NCBI RefSeq assembly: GCF_015221875.1
Contig: NZ_JACYGY010000001.1
Coordinates: 2,356,001 to 2,420,000 of the forward strand
Direction: 5' to 3'
Length of the DNA: 64,000 nucleotides
Source of the DNA: Dyadobacter subterraneus
GTDB lineage: Bacteria; Bacteroidota; Bacteroidia; Cytophagales; Spirosomataceae
Position numbers and translations under genes: made by a program. The notes under the pieces are model-generated. The model was given only the letters and a program-made list of their open reading frames with translations. It ran no database searches and was not told the DNA's origin. Shown here piece after piece: positions 45,923 through 54,957 of the stretch; the first letter of the stretch is position 1, and the number at the start of each line of letters is the position of its first letter.

Positions 45923-46843
45923 CTACAAGTCAAAGGTTTGGCGGAATTCCAGTGGAGACAGATTTGTTTTTTGTTTGAACAATTTGTTAAAAGACTGTGG
46001 ATGCTCAAAGCCCAGTTCATAGGCGATTTCAGCGATAGTCAGACTGGTATTACTAAGGATTTTCTTGGATTTTTCAATCAGTTGATTGTGGATATGCTGC
46101 TGCGTACTCTGTCCGGTCAGCGATTTTAACATATCCGTAAGATAACGGGGTGAAACGTTCAGATGATCAGAAACTTCCTGAACAGTAGGCAGGCCGGACA
46201 GATATGATTTCTGCGTATCAAACCGGTCAGATAGATATGCATTCAGCCTGTCGATCAGATCATGATGAACAGATTTTCTGGTTATAAATTGTCTGTTGTA
46301 ATAGCGGTTACTGTAATTTAAAAGCAGTTCGATCTGGGAAACCAGCACATCCTGACTGAAATGATCAATGTTATTATCAAGCTCCGCGGCAATGGATTCA
46401 AACAAGGCAGCAATGACCAGTTTTTCTTTTTCCGATAAAAACAACGCCTCGGAAACAGAATAAGAAAAAAATCCGTATTTCTGAATCGCGGTGCCTAGAG
46501 GATAATTTCTGATCAGATCCGGATGGAAAAACAAGGCGTATCCTTCATATCCTTTCTCATCATCAGACATGGTGACAATCTGGTTTGGAGCAAGAAAAGC
46601 CAGTCCGCCTTCCGAAAAATCATAGTAACCTTGTCCATATTTTACCTGACCATTGAAACTGGTTTTGAACGATATTTTGTAAAAATCAAGAGCCAGCTTG
46701 TTGCCGGCATCCGCGAGTGAAATTTTTATCTCGTTATAATTGATCAGTGCAACCAGCGGATGAAAAGGTTTGGGCTGTTCCAATTGCTTCATCAATTCGG
46801 AAATACTGTTGTAAGTATGCAGTGTCGTAACAGCTTTTTTCAT
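45923..46843 (-). CDS. AraC family transcriptional regulator
   Basis: 306 residues. The N-terminal 200 residues are a cupin-type sensing domain (QGYYDFSEGGLAFLAPNQIV). The C-terminal AraC domain (about 205-305) has EVSDHLNVSPRYLTDMLKSL and IAEIAYELGFEHPQSFNKLF. It lies 76 bases after the SDR gene on the same strand and probably regulates it; this subgroup is often found next to short-chain dehydrogenases in Bacteroidota. The relic at 34577-34714 is a close cousin. Confidence 0.9.
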   Translation of the reverse strand: MKKAVTTLHTYNSISELMKQLEQPKPFHPLVALINYNEIKISLADAGNKLALDFYKISFKTSFNGQVKYGQGYYDFSEGGLAFLAPNQIVTMSDDEKGYEGYALFFHPDLIRNYPLGTAIQKYGFFSYSVSEALFLSEKEKLVIAALFESIAAELDNNIDHFSQDVLVSQIELLLNYSNRYYNRQFITRKSVHHDLIDRLNAYLSDRFDTQKSYLSGLPTVQEVSDHLNVSPRYLTDMLKSLTGQSTQQHIHNQLIEKSKKILSNTSLTIAEIAYELGFEHPQSFNKLFKQKTNLSPLEFRQTFDL

Positions 46844-46873
46844 ATCTGGTAATTTTCAATGGCAAATAAAATT

Positions 46874-46905
46874 CAGGCACGAATGCAAAAATTAATCCGT
46901 GCCTG
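46874..46905 (-). terminator. Hairpin between the SDR and AraC genes
   Basis: Eight perfect base pairs (caggcacg with cgtgcctg) around a 16-base loop, just after the SDR stop on the minus strand and before the AraC start. It could end the SDR transcript. The T-run is imperfect. Confidence 0.45.
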
Positions 46906-46919
46906 TGTAAAGTTACAAA

Positions 46920-47672
46920 CTAATCCTGAGCCGTAGGGCGGATGACAATATCGCCGACATCAACATTGGAAGGAAGTCCGATCGCGAAGGAAACCGCGCT
47001 GGCCACAGCTTCTGGAGCTATTGCGATAGCTTCCATTCTATCAAGAACTGCTGTTTTCATTTCTTCATTTTTGATACTATTTGCAAAGGCTGTTTTTACA
47101 AATCCTGGTGAAATTCCTGTTACCCGCCAGCGTCCGTTGGATTCCTGGCGCAAGGCTTCACTGATTGTCCGAACCGCATTTTTTGTCCCGGCATAAACGC
47201 CCTGCATCGGAACAATTTTTATTCCTGAAGTTGAAATAATATTAATGATATGTCCTGAACCTTGTTGCTTGAATACGGGTAACGCCGCAGCTATTCCGTA
47301 CAACACACCTTTAAGATTGATATCGATCATTTCTTCCCAACCTTCCACATCAAGTGCATCGATATGCGATAACTGGCTCACGCCGGCATTGTTGATCATC
47401 ACATCAACCCGGCCGAAATGGCCGCAGCCCAATTGCACGAGTTTATTTAAATCCTCCCTGGATTTGACATCGGTTTCTGCATAAACTGCATTACCGCCAT
47501 CTTTTTCAATTTTAGCTGCAAGCGCTTCCAGAAGATCTGACCTGCGCGCTCCAAGTACAACTTTTGCTCCCTGTTTGGTAAGCATCAACGCAATCGCTTC
47601 CCCGATTCCGCTGCTTGCTCCGGTAATTACTACCACCTTATCTTTAATTTCGCTTTCCATACAATTTGTCAT
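46920..47672 (-). CDS. Short-chain dehydrogenase/reductase (SDR)
   Basis: 250 residues; M5 (MESEIKDKVV) is an alternative start. Classical SDR motifs are present: the dinucleotide loop VVVITGASSGIGEAIAL (about 13-29), MINNAGVSQLSH (about 91-102), the catalytic Ser region NIISTSG (about 144-150) and the active-site YAGTK (Tyr and Lys, about 158-162). Arg at the end of beta 2 (GARRSD) suggests NADP preference. It reduces or oxidises an alcohol or ketone; substrate unknown. Upstream of an AraC gene on the same strand. Confidence 0.92.
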   Translation of the reverse strand: MTNCMESEIKDKVVVITGASSGIGEAIALMLTKQGAKVVLGARRSDLLEALAAKIEKDGGNAVYAETDVKSREDLNKLVQLGCGHFGRVDVMINNAGVSQLSHIDALDVEGWEEMIDINLKGVLYGIAAALPVFKQQGSGHIINIISTSGIKIVPMQGVYAGTKNAVRTISEALRQESNGRWRVTGISPGFVKTAFANSIKNEEMKTAVLDRMEAIAIAPEAVASAVSFAIGLPSNVDVGDIVIRPTAQD

Positions 47673-47943
47673 AAATGATGAAGCAAAATTCCAGAGAAAA
47701 CAGGTGGGAAGTGTAGCCAGAATCGTAAAGGTTGTAGTCTAAATCCCCGGTTAGGGAAAATATCGGAAGCCAACTTAAAGAGATAATCAAAATTGCGTTT
47801 ATGGGCTAAGGTTATATTGATTTGGCAACTTGAAATGAAATGGTAATTTAAAATAATTGTTGAAGGGGAGGAAAATAAGCAGTTTCTAAAAAGGGCTGTC
47901 CATAATTGATTAGAAAAACGTAAAATTGAAGTATAATTTATCC

Positions 47944-48402
47944 TTATTTTTTCCTGACATAAATTTCAACAATCTCCTGATTAATATTCAGGCTATCAAT
48001 TTTCTCAATTCCGGTTTGAATCAGGGAATCATTTTGGACGCGGAGTTTGAATTTAAAATCTCTGTTTTCCCAGTCGCGGTAGTTGCAGTAAGCCAGATGT
48101 TCAGAATAGTCGCCATCTTTCAGCTCATAAGTTCCTGCACCGGAATCAAATATCGCAGCTTCACCTTTACCTCCATTAAGATCATGTTTGAAAAACGCAA
48201 AGGTATCGTCGTTGAAAAGTTTTATCATTTCCTGCCCTTTAACCGGAAAGGTAGAAACGGTATCGCCTTTGGTGATGACCTTGCTTGAAACGAGTGACCA
48301 GGTTCCTGCAATCGACGTCTTGTTTTCTGATTTTGTTTCCGTTTTTTCGTTACAACTGATCAGGCCAAAAGCCAGCACAGAGGCGAGTAAAGTGATTTTC
48401 AT
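47944..48402 (-). CDS. Lipocalin-like lipoprotein
   Basis: 152 residues with a lipoprotein signal (LLASVLAFGLISC, Cys 17). The mature part has a lipocalin-type start, SIAGTWSLVSSKVITKGD, and alternating beta strands to the end (DFKFKLRVQNDSLIQTG). Single-gene unit. Small ligand binding is inferred from the fold only. Confidence 0.65.
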   Translation of the reverse strand: MKITLLASVLAFGLISCNEKTETKSENKTSIAGTWSLVSSKVITKGDTVSTFPVKGQEMIKLFNDDTFAFFKHDLNGGKGEAAIFDSGAGTYELKDGDYSEHLAYCNYRDWENRDFKFKLRVQNDSLIQTGIEKIDSLNINQEIVEIYVRKK

Positions 48403-48641
48403 TTATTTCGAATTAAGTAAAGTGTTTAAGATTAATGAATGCCTGGCTGCGAAGTATCGCAATTTAGTTTTGTTTCGATAAAGTTTCAGGTAATTACAGA
48501 ATCTTCCCGTTTATCAATCTGATTTCTTGACGAAATGTTGATCAAATTTTCTGATTTCATAAGTATTTTTCGATGGTTGAAGGTTTATGTAAATGTTCTT
48601 AATTTAATATTCGAAGATAAAAACATAGCCATCTATATTCA

Positions 48642-49460
48642 ATGAAGAAATTTTTTCTGCTTGCCGTTTTAATTTTTTTATCGGTTGCATCTGCGCCCCG
48701 GAAAATAAACTGGGTAGCCATAGGAGATTCAATTACCTATCTGAATGACCATAAAGATGAAACCGGAAACCGGGTCACAAAGGGCTACATGACATTAATT
48801 ACGGAAAAACACCCTCAGATCGAATATATCAATCAGGGGCATAACGGCTGGACTTCCATAAACATAGCCGACAAAATCGAATCGCTCGGATTAGTCAAAG
48901 CGGATGTCTACACGATATTTCTGGGCACAAATGACTGGTGGCAGGGGAAAACCTTGGGTTCAATAGATGATTACGAAAACAATTCCGGAACTGGTACTGT
49001 TTACGGTGCTTTTCGAGTGATCACTTCAAAACTTAAAAGTCTGAATAAAAAGGCGAAGATAATCCTGATCACGCCCATGCAGCGGGGAGATTTTGTTTAT
49101 ATCAATAGCGCAAAAAATAACGCATACGGCTCATACCGGAAGAAAAATAAACAGGACCTGGAAGAATTCGTTAACGCGATTGTAGAAATCGGGAAACGTG
49201 AAAAATTGCCGGTTGTCGATTTGTATCACGACAGTGGCATAACACTGGATAACATGGTGAATTTTAAAAGACTAAAAGATCCGCAAACCGGAAATTATGA
49301 AAATTACGGATATCCAGCCTACACCGCCGTTCCTTTTGATCCTGAAAAAGATGAATATCCATATCCCGTTGAGGCGATTAATATGACCTACGACGGACTG
49401 CATCCTTCGGATAAGGGGTATGAGGTGATTGCGGGGATGTTGGAGAAGGTGCTTTTTTAA
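48642..49460 (+). CDS. SGNH/GDSL hydrolase, exported
   Basis: 272 residues with a short signal peptide (FLLAVLIFLSVASA). SGNH blocks are clear: VAIGDSITYLND with the catalytic Ser (about 30), INQGHNGWTS (Gly/Asn blocks), IFLGTNDWW (about 95) and TYDGLHPSDKGYEV with catalytic Asp and His (about 250). These hydrolases remove acyl groups from polysaccharides or lipids. Its 3' end is followed directly by a restriction-enzyme relic. Confidence 0.9.
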   Translation: MKKFFLLAVLIFLSVASAPRKINWVAIGDSITYLNDHKDETGNRVTKGYMTLITEKHPQIEYINQGHNGWTSINIADKIESLGLVKADVYTIFLGTNDWWQGKTLGSIDDYENNSGTGTVYGAFRVITSKLKSLNKKAKIILITPMQRGDFVYINSAKNNAYGSYRKKNKQDLEEFVNAIVEIGKREKLPVVDLYHDSGITLDNMVNFKRLKDPQTGNYENYGYPAYTAVPFDPEKDEYPYPVEAINMTYDGLHPSDKGYEVIAGMLEKVLF

Positions 49461-49485
49461 TCGGCTCCGTCGCTGCGGTGCCAGG

Positions 49486-49815
49486 GTACATACGCATGAA
49501 GAATTTAAGAAGATTCTGGGAGAAAAACCCCTGGGTATTTTTGTCAGATCTATTTTAGGGCTGGATATTAATGCTGCACGTGAAGCTTTCTCATCGTTTT
49601 TGTCAAACGGACCATTAAGCTCAGTTCAAATTGAGTTTGTCAAGGATCTGATCAACCAGTTAACTCAAAACGGAAAAATAGATCCGGAAATGCTTTTCGA
49701 TGCACCTTTTACAAAGTTTCATGAACAAGGAGTAGCGGGGGTATTTTCTTTGAATGATGCCGAGAAGGTTATTGAGATGGTGAAAGAGGTGAATGGCCGG
49801 GCGGTTGCGGGTTAA
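49486..49815 (+). pseudogene. hsdR: C-terminal relic of a type I restriction HsdR subunit
   Basis: The frame reads THEEFKKILGEKPLGIFVRS, then LGLDINAAREAFSSFLS, IDPEMLFDAPFTKFHEQGV and a stop at 49813. These match the C-terminal helical domain of HsdR (typical patterns are LGxFIRSLVGLDxxAAxxAF, NGxMDPxxLYExPFT and HxxGxxxLF). That domain docks HsdR on the methylase complex. The helicase and nuclease domains, hsdM and hsdS are all absent, so this is a tail left by deletion. It starts 26 bases after the SGNH stop. Confidence 0.8.
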
Positions 49816-49859
49816 AAGTGTTGCTTTAACATAAAAATTATTTAGAAGATAATTCAGGT

Positions 49860-50327
49860 ATGCCAAACTATAAAAAAGAGAAATATAATTTTTTGATTCC
49901 AACAATCAAATTTTCAGTAATTGGATTTTTCCTTAGTGGCTTACCTGCGATCATATTATTAGGTGTAAGCCAATTTTTTGAAAACTGGGTTACAAAAAAT
50001 GATTGTGTAAGTGCAATGATTTATACATGGTAGACCAGTTTCCTGGGTAGTATAATGCTTCCTGTTTTGTTTTTTATATATCTAAAAAAGTTTGAAGTAT
50101 ATAAAAGACAATCTCTTCAATTTAAGTTGGCACTATTTAATTTTATGGAGTATGTGCTAATTACGGGCAGTCTATGCATTGTCTCATCTAACCCAAAAAT
50201 ACTTTGTTATGGGCATGATGGACAAATTGGATTGGAAATAGTTTTTATGGCGTGGTGTGCAATTCCATTCTTAATTATATACAGCTTTGTTCTTAACAGA
50301 CAATCTATTATTGCTGAATACTCTTAA
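49860..50327 (+). pseudogene. Membrane protein gene broken by one in-frame TAG
   Basis: From ATG 49860 (MPNYKKEKYNFLIPTIKFSV) the frame runs 57 codons to a TAG at 50031-50033, then continues in the same frame for 98 more codons to 50327. Together they form a protein of about 155 residues with four membrane helices in the order expected for one protein. A downstream ATG at 50055 could restart. The base before the stop (TGG TAG) would allow a single-base change to a sense codon. No family recognised. Confidence 0.6.
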
Positions 50328-50382
50328 CATACCAAGGTTTGTAATTTTATCAAAAGGTGATTGTTAATCGATTTGAAATTAA

Positions 50383-51036
50383 ATGAAGACAAACATGAAA
50401 AATTCATCTATATCATTTTTCTTTTTCCTATCAACTCTCACCCTCCAACCCCAAACCCCCACCCAAAAAATCTACCACCAAACCTTCTCTGATCCCACCA
50501 ACTTCACCATCATGTCCTTCATGGACAACAAACAGCCGGAGCATATTTTTGTAATGGATACGACATTGTACTGGCCGGCAGAAATATTCTGGCCAGGATG
50601 GACGGGCGATGAAACGCTTTTGGAAATCATGAGCCAGCCGGGGGAAGTACATGAAAGTTACGATCCCGATTATCTTTACAGAGATCCGGTGATTTTCAGA
50701 TTGTTTTCGGCAAAAGAACGGGTCTCTTTGCGGAAAAGAGCCGGTGGGATAAAGCCAAAGAAAATAAGTTTGAAAGACAAAAATTACTCAACAATTCATT
50801 CAGCAAGAGGAGCAGGGCAATTTTATGTTATGACGACTGAACCAGTTTTTACATCAGACGGAAATCATGCTTTTATTTATATACAAGTGCATAACAAAAG
50901 CAATTTGCCCCTCATGTCACCTGGGGATGTGCTACCACTGAGTGAATCGCTTTTTGGGATGGTTACCATTATCTTCCAAAAACAAGCGGATCAATCCTGG
51001 AAAAAGATCAAGCTGATCAACCGGCTGTTTTTGTAA
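50383..51036 (+). CDS. Exported protein of unknown function
   Basis: 217 residues beginning with a hydrophobic signal (SISFFFFLSTLTL). The first 50 codons are unusually rich in proline, threonine and C-rich codons. The body includes EHIFVMDTTLYWPAEIFWPG and a C-terminal beta-rich part ending QSWKKIKLINRLFL. No family recognised. Convergent with the DNA-repair gene, five bases between stops. Confidence 0.6.
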   Translation: MKTNMKNSSISFFFFLSTLTLQPQTPTQKIYHQTFSDPTNFTIMSFMDNKQPEHIFVMDTTLYWPAEIFWPGWTGDETLLEIMSQPGEVHESYDPDYLYRDPVIFRLFSAKERVSLRKRAGGIKPKKISLKDKNYSTIHSARGAGQFYVMTTEPVFTSDGNHAFIYIQVHNKSNLPLMSPGDVLPLSESLFGMVTIIFQKQADQSWKKIKLINRLFL

Positions 51037-51041
51037 TTTTG

Positions 51042-52145
51042 CTAATCATTTGTAATCTCAAAATCAAGATTTACCTTTTCTTCCCCATTCACAATAATCG
51101 AAAGCTGATGAAGCCCGGGATAAAATGTCCGCGTTGTGATCAGTCTGAAAGATTGTTTTCTGGAAACTTTGATTTTGGCACCGGCTTCATATTCTTTTTC
51201 ACTGATCTTAAATACTTTTCGGGCCAGGTGTCCTTTGGATTTTTGGTAGTAGATTCCATATTCCAGTCGCACCGTTCTTTTGCTGTCATTCTCGTTGGTG
51301 ATGTTAAAAGAAAACTCTACACTATCACCGATTTTTACTTTTGGCGTTGCGATTTCCAGATTTGTCACATTAATATTTTTCCCATCCAGACCGTAAACTT
51401 CCAGTATTTGAGCGTGACCTTGTTTTAGCAATGTCCGGCTGCCTTGTTTGATGATCGCGTCGGTTTCTTTGCTGCCGCCTCTCCATTTTTTAGCGATCGA
51501 AAGCACAATGTCCGGATGATCTTTGGCGATGTCGTTCAGGTTATTTGCTACACTTCTTCTCACAAATTCGGAAGGATCGTTTTTGAGATTTTCCAGAAGC
51601 GGCAGGAGTGGGGATGGATCTTTTTTCAAAGCCGGAATCGCCATCGCCCAGGGTAATCTTGGCCGGCTTCCTTCACTCGAAAATCTTCTTACCTTATAAT
51701 TTTCATGTTTCGACCAAAGTACCATTTGATCAATCATCTGGTTTCCATATTTTAAAATAAACGGCCGAACTGCAAATTCACAGCTGATAAACTGGGTGAT
51801 GAATTCCAGTGCTTTTACAGAAGTTTTAAAATCACCCAGTCCATAAGCTTCCACATAATCGGCCAGAAATATATAAGCCAGACTATCTTCGCCGGTATTT
51901 TGTTTTCGAAGCTGTGTGATGATTTTTTCAATCAATATTACAGCTTCGGGAAAATCGCCAGGCAAAAATTCATGAAAAACCCGTGTGGTATGTTTCATCC
52001 GCTCTTTCCATTCCATCGTTTTGAATGCATCTGTAAAAATCTGTTTGATGAATTCTTTTTTGTTGAAATCGGGAACGGTCAATAGCATGACCTCAGCGAA
52101 ACGGTCATAAAAAGCGGGAGAATAAATATCTTTAATCAGGCTCAT
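51042..52145 (-). CDS. DNA alkylation repair protein, AlkC/AlkD-like HEAT-repeat glycosylase with Ig-like domain
   Basis: The ATG at 52145 (MSLIKDIYSPAFYDRF) gives 367 residues. The first 240 residues are helical HEAT-like repeats, with the conserved KVRRFSSEGSRPRLPWA (about 158-174) and EFVRRSVANNLNDIAKDHP (about 202-220). The last 100 residues (KIGDSVEFSFNITNENDS and on) look like an immunoglobulin-like beta domain, which I recall for AlkC-type enzymes. It removes alkylated bases from DNA, probably 3-methyladenine by family. Stands alone. Confidence 0.85.
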   Translation of the reverse strand: MSLIKDIYSPAFYDRFAEVMLLTVPDFNKKEFIKQIFTDAFKTMEWKERMKHTTRVFHEFLPGDFPEAVILIEKIITQLRKQNTGEDSLAYIFLADYVEAYGLGDFKTSVKALEFITQFISCEFAVRPFILKYGNQMIDQMVLWSKHENYKVRRFSSEGSRPRLPWAMAIPALKKDPSPLLPLLENLKNDPSEFVRRSVANNLNDIAKDHPDIVLSIAKKWRGGSKETDAIIKQGSRTLLKQGHAQILEVYGLDGKNINVTNLEIATPKVKIGDSVEFSFNITNENDSKRTVRLEYGIYYQKSKGHLARKVFKISEKEYEAGAKIKVSRKQSFRLITTRTFYPGLHQLSIIVNGEEKVNLDFEITND

Positions 52146-52347
52146 CGGAGGTGAAATTGTTAATGATGCCTGCAAAGTTAAGGTTTAGTTCCGGGAAGTT
52201 GAAAAGGGAAAATTTTATCCCTATCAGAAATCCTGCGACCGAATGCATAAGCGCAGGTGCAGTAATGGATGCGCTATATGAACAAATTGTAAAGTCATTT
52301 TAAGAGCCGCAAGATTTTCTAATTTTACGCACTAACAAATCACCTTC

Positions 52348-53370
52348 ATGAAAAAACTTATTACTTCCTGTCTTTTTGCTTCCCTGGCATTTAGCGGCTG
52401 CCAGACTTCAAAAGTTGCCAAAACCGTTTCTGGTGAGTCAAATGCTGTTACGACCATTGCTTTCGGTTCATGCAGTGATCAAAAACGTCCGCAGCCACTT
52501 TGGGATGATATCGTGGCGCAAAAACCGGATGTCTGGATTTGGCTCGGCGATAATATTTATGGCGATTCAGAAAGTATGGATACGCTCAAAGCGAAATATG
52601 ACAAGCAAAAATCAAATCCGGTTTATCAGCAGCTCCGCAGCCAGACCAAAATTATTGGCGTCTGGGACGATCACGATTATGGCGTAAATGACGGCGGAAA
52701 GGAATATCCAAAACGAAAAGAAAGTCAGCAGCTGATGCTTGATTTTATGGATGTGCCTGCGAATAGTCCGCTGCGTACCCAGGAAGGCGCTTACTCCTCA
52801 AATACTTATGGTCCGAAGGGTCAACGTGTAAAGGTGATTTTGCTTGACGGCCGTTATTTCCGTGATCCTTTAATGAAAAAAGACAAGGATAATATTCCTA
52901 ATCCAACAGGTGATATGCTGGGCGAGGCACAGTGGGCCTGGCTGGAAAAACAGCTGACTAATTCGGATGCAGATGTACATATCATCGGCTGCGGTGTTCA
53001 ATTTATCGTAGATGAACATCCTTATGAAAAATGGGCAAATTTTCCGGTAGCACGTAAACGTTTTCTGGATTTGATTGGAAAAACAAAACCAAAAGGCGCG
53101 ATGCTGATCAGCGGCGACAGACATATTGCTGAAATAGCAAAAGTAAAAGTGCCTGGCCTGAACTATGAACTTTACGATGTTACAAGCAGCGGATTAACCC
53201 ACGTTTCAAAACCGCATGAAGAACCAAACAAATATCGTGTAGGTGAAATGATCGCGAAATTGAATTATGGTCTGATCACAATTGATTGGAAAGCTAAACC
53301 GTTGAAAGCTGAGGTCAAGATCAATGGAGATAATTCGGAAACGTATCTGGTTCAGGAGATTAAGTTTTAA
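52348..53370 (+). CDS. PhoD-like alkaline phosphatase / phosphodiesterase lipoprotein
   Basis: 340 residues with a lipoprotein signal (FASLAFSGC, Cys 18). PhoD/metallophosphatase motifs are IAFGSCSDQ (about 31-39), VWIWLGDNIYGD (about 60-71), IIGVWDDHDYGVNDGG (about 103-118) and AMLISGDRHIAEIAK (about 251-265). These ligate iron and calcium in PhoD. It hydrolyses phosphate esters or diesters at the outer membrane or in the periplasm, probably for phosphate scavenging. Followed by its own terminator. Confidence 0.88.
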   Translation: MKKLITSCLFASLAFSGCQTSKVAKTVSGESNAVTTIAFGSCSDQKRPQPLWDDIVAQKPDVWIWLGDNIYGDSESMDTLKAKYDKQKSNPVYQQLRSQTKIIGVWDDHDYGVNDGGKEYPKRKESQQLMLDFMDVPANSPLRTQEGAYSSNTYGPKGQRVKVILLDGRYFRDPLMKKDKDNIPNPTGDMLGEAQWAWLEKQLTNSDADVHIIGCGVQFIVDEHPYEKWANFPVARKRFLDLIGKTKPKGAMLISGDRHIAEIAKVKVPGLNYELYDVTSSGLTHVSKPHEEPNKYRVGEMIAKLNYGLITIDWKAKPLKAEVKINGDNSETYLVQEIKF

Positions 53371-53427
53371 ACAGATTTGTAAATATTGGGCAAAAGTATC
53401 TTTGCTTTTCAAATATTACTGCTTTCA

Positions 53428-53475
53428 TCGTCATAAAAGTCCGTTTATCTACTGGATTTTTATGACGATTTTTTT
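53428..53475 (+). terminator. Rho-independent terminator of the PhoD-like gene
   Basis: tcgtcataaaa pairs with ttttatgacga (11 bases) and is followed directly by ttttttt. It isolates the following operon from upstream transcription. Confidence 0.85.
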
Positions 53476-53655
53476 TGTGGTAATTCTAAAAAACCTGCTT
53501 GAAAATTACCATCTTACGTATGTCATTGAGGATTTTTAAAATAATCGGCGTTTCCGTTCGTACTAATTCTGAAAATTTGTTGTGAAAAGTCTATTTATTT
53601 GCCTGAAAGGTATTCTAAGTAATAAAAATAGGCCGCAACCAACAAAATTTCTATA

Positions 53656-53668
53656 TTGGTAACCAATT
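53656..53668. promoter_or_regulatory. Short palindrome upstream of the operon
   Basis: attggtaaccaat is a perfect 13-base palindrome ending 24 bases before the first start codon of the seven-gene operon. It could be an operator; it is short enough to occur by chance. Confidence 0.3.
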
Positions 53669-53692
53669 AGCCTCAATACAATATTATACTAG

Positions 53693-54952
53693 ATGAAGAA
53701 ATATTTTTATTTGCTTGCTTTACTAATCATTACATTTAGCTGCTCTAAAAAGGAGCAAAAACAAGAAAAGGAGCCTGACAAACAAATTGGCAAGGTTAAC
53801 TTTTTTATGGAAACTTCGGCAAGTATGGCTGGCTATTTTAACGGCTCGACTCAATTTGTAAAAGACATTCCAAATCTTCTGGTTGATATTGAAGGAAAGG
53901 AATCTTTTGGCAAAGGTCCTCTGAAAATCTTTTATGTTGCTGATTCTTTAACGCCATACACGGGTTCGACCCAGGATTTTATCCGTGAAATTTCCACCAC
54001 AAAAGTCGCTGACCAGAAATGCTCGGAAATGCATAAGATTCTGGAAATGATTGCCAGCAAAACAGATTCGAATGATATTTCTCTTTTTGTTTCTGACTGC
54101 ATTTTGTCTTATCCAGATAATGTCATCAAAACCAATTCCGAAATTAATAAACAAAAAGCACCAGGGGAGTTGAAGGCATTGGTGAAATCTACTTTTTTGA
54201 AACTGAAAAGAGACAATATTTCAGCTTCACTTTACGGGTTTAACTCTGCTTTCTTTGGTAATTATTATACTTATCAAAATGCTAAATTGAAGCTCAACGG
54301 GCAGGAGAGACCTTATTATTTATGGGTAATCGGTAACAAGGAACTTGTCGGGAAATTCAATAAAAAACTGGCTGATCTGAATAATTTCAAGCCAGTTCTT
54401 GATCTTAATTTTGGATTGTTTGATAAAACAATTGACGATTTTGAGACTTTCTATACTTATGAAAGGGAAGGGAATTGGAAAGCGGATAACAAAAGTATAT
54501 CTGATCTGGAAGCCTCTAAAAAGAAACCTTCTGCTTTCGCAATTGCGGTAGATTTGTCGGCACTTCCAAATTCAATCAGTGAACCGGATTATTTGAACAA
54601 GCATCTAAAAACTTCATCGGAAAATCTTGACTTCAAGATCAAAAATATTCTATTGACAAAGGATCTGGATAAGTCTAAATTAAAGCCAAGAGAGAAGGAA
54701 TATCTTGAAAATAATACCCACGTGATTGTCATAGAAGTATCGGATATCTATAAGGACAAAGGAAGTATTGATCTTAAACTTCCGCTGGTTTATGACAATG
54801 GATACAAAGCCATGTCGACGATGGATGACAGAAATCTGGATTCGATTCCGGGAAAGACCTTCGCTTTTGAACACCTGATCGATGGTGTGCGCGAGGCATA
54901 TGAAAATTCAAATGACAACTTTATTCACATTTCAATACCTGTAAAAAAATAG
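53693..54952 (+). CDS. vWA-like lipoprotein, first gene of the tubulin/actin-like operon
   Basis: 419 residues with a lipoprotein signal (LLALLIITFSC, Cys 17) followed by a charged linker. A von Willebrand A-like domain begins at about residue 34: KVNFFMETSASMAGYF places Glu40, Ser42 and Ser44 where a MIDAS has Asp-x-Ser-x-Ser. DSNDISLFVSDCILSYPD (about 127-144) fits the later core strand of the fold. The first position is Glu, not Asp, so metal binding is uncertain. The C-terminal 150 residues are a separate beta-rich region. It starts a run of seven closely spaced genes and probably displays a sensing or ligand-binding module at the envelope. Confidence 0.65.
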   Translation: MKKYFYLLALLIITFSCSKKEQKQEKEPDKQIGKVNFFMETSASMAGYFNGSTQFVKDIPNLLVDIEGKESFGKGPLKIFYVADSLTPYTGSTQDFIREISTTKVADQKCSEMHKILEMIASKTDSNDISLFVSDCILSYPDNVIKTNSEINKQKAPGELKALVKSTFLKLKRDNISASLYGFNSAFFGNYYTYQNAKLKLNGQERPYYLWVIGNKELVGKFNKKLADLNNFKPVLDLNFGLFDKTIDDFETFYTYEREGNWKADNKSISDLEASKKKPSAFAIAVDLSALPNSISEPDYLNKHLKTSSENLDFKIKNILLTKDLDKSKLKPREKEYLENNTHVIVIEVSDIYKDKGSIDLKLPLVYDNGYKAMSTMDDRNLDSIPGKTFAFEHLIDGVREAYENSNDNFIHISIPVKK

Positions 54953-54957
54953 CTTCC

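Larger units (their letters stand above)
53371..53692. other. Intergenic region before the tubulin/actin-like operon
   Basis: It holds the terminator of the phosphatase gene and, just before the next operon, a small palindrome (53656-53668). No coding remnant recognised. Confidence 0.45.
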
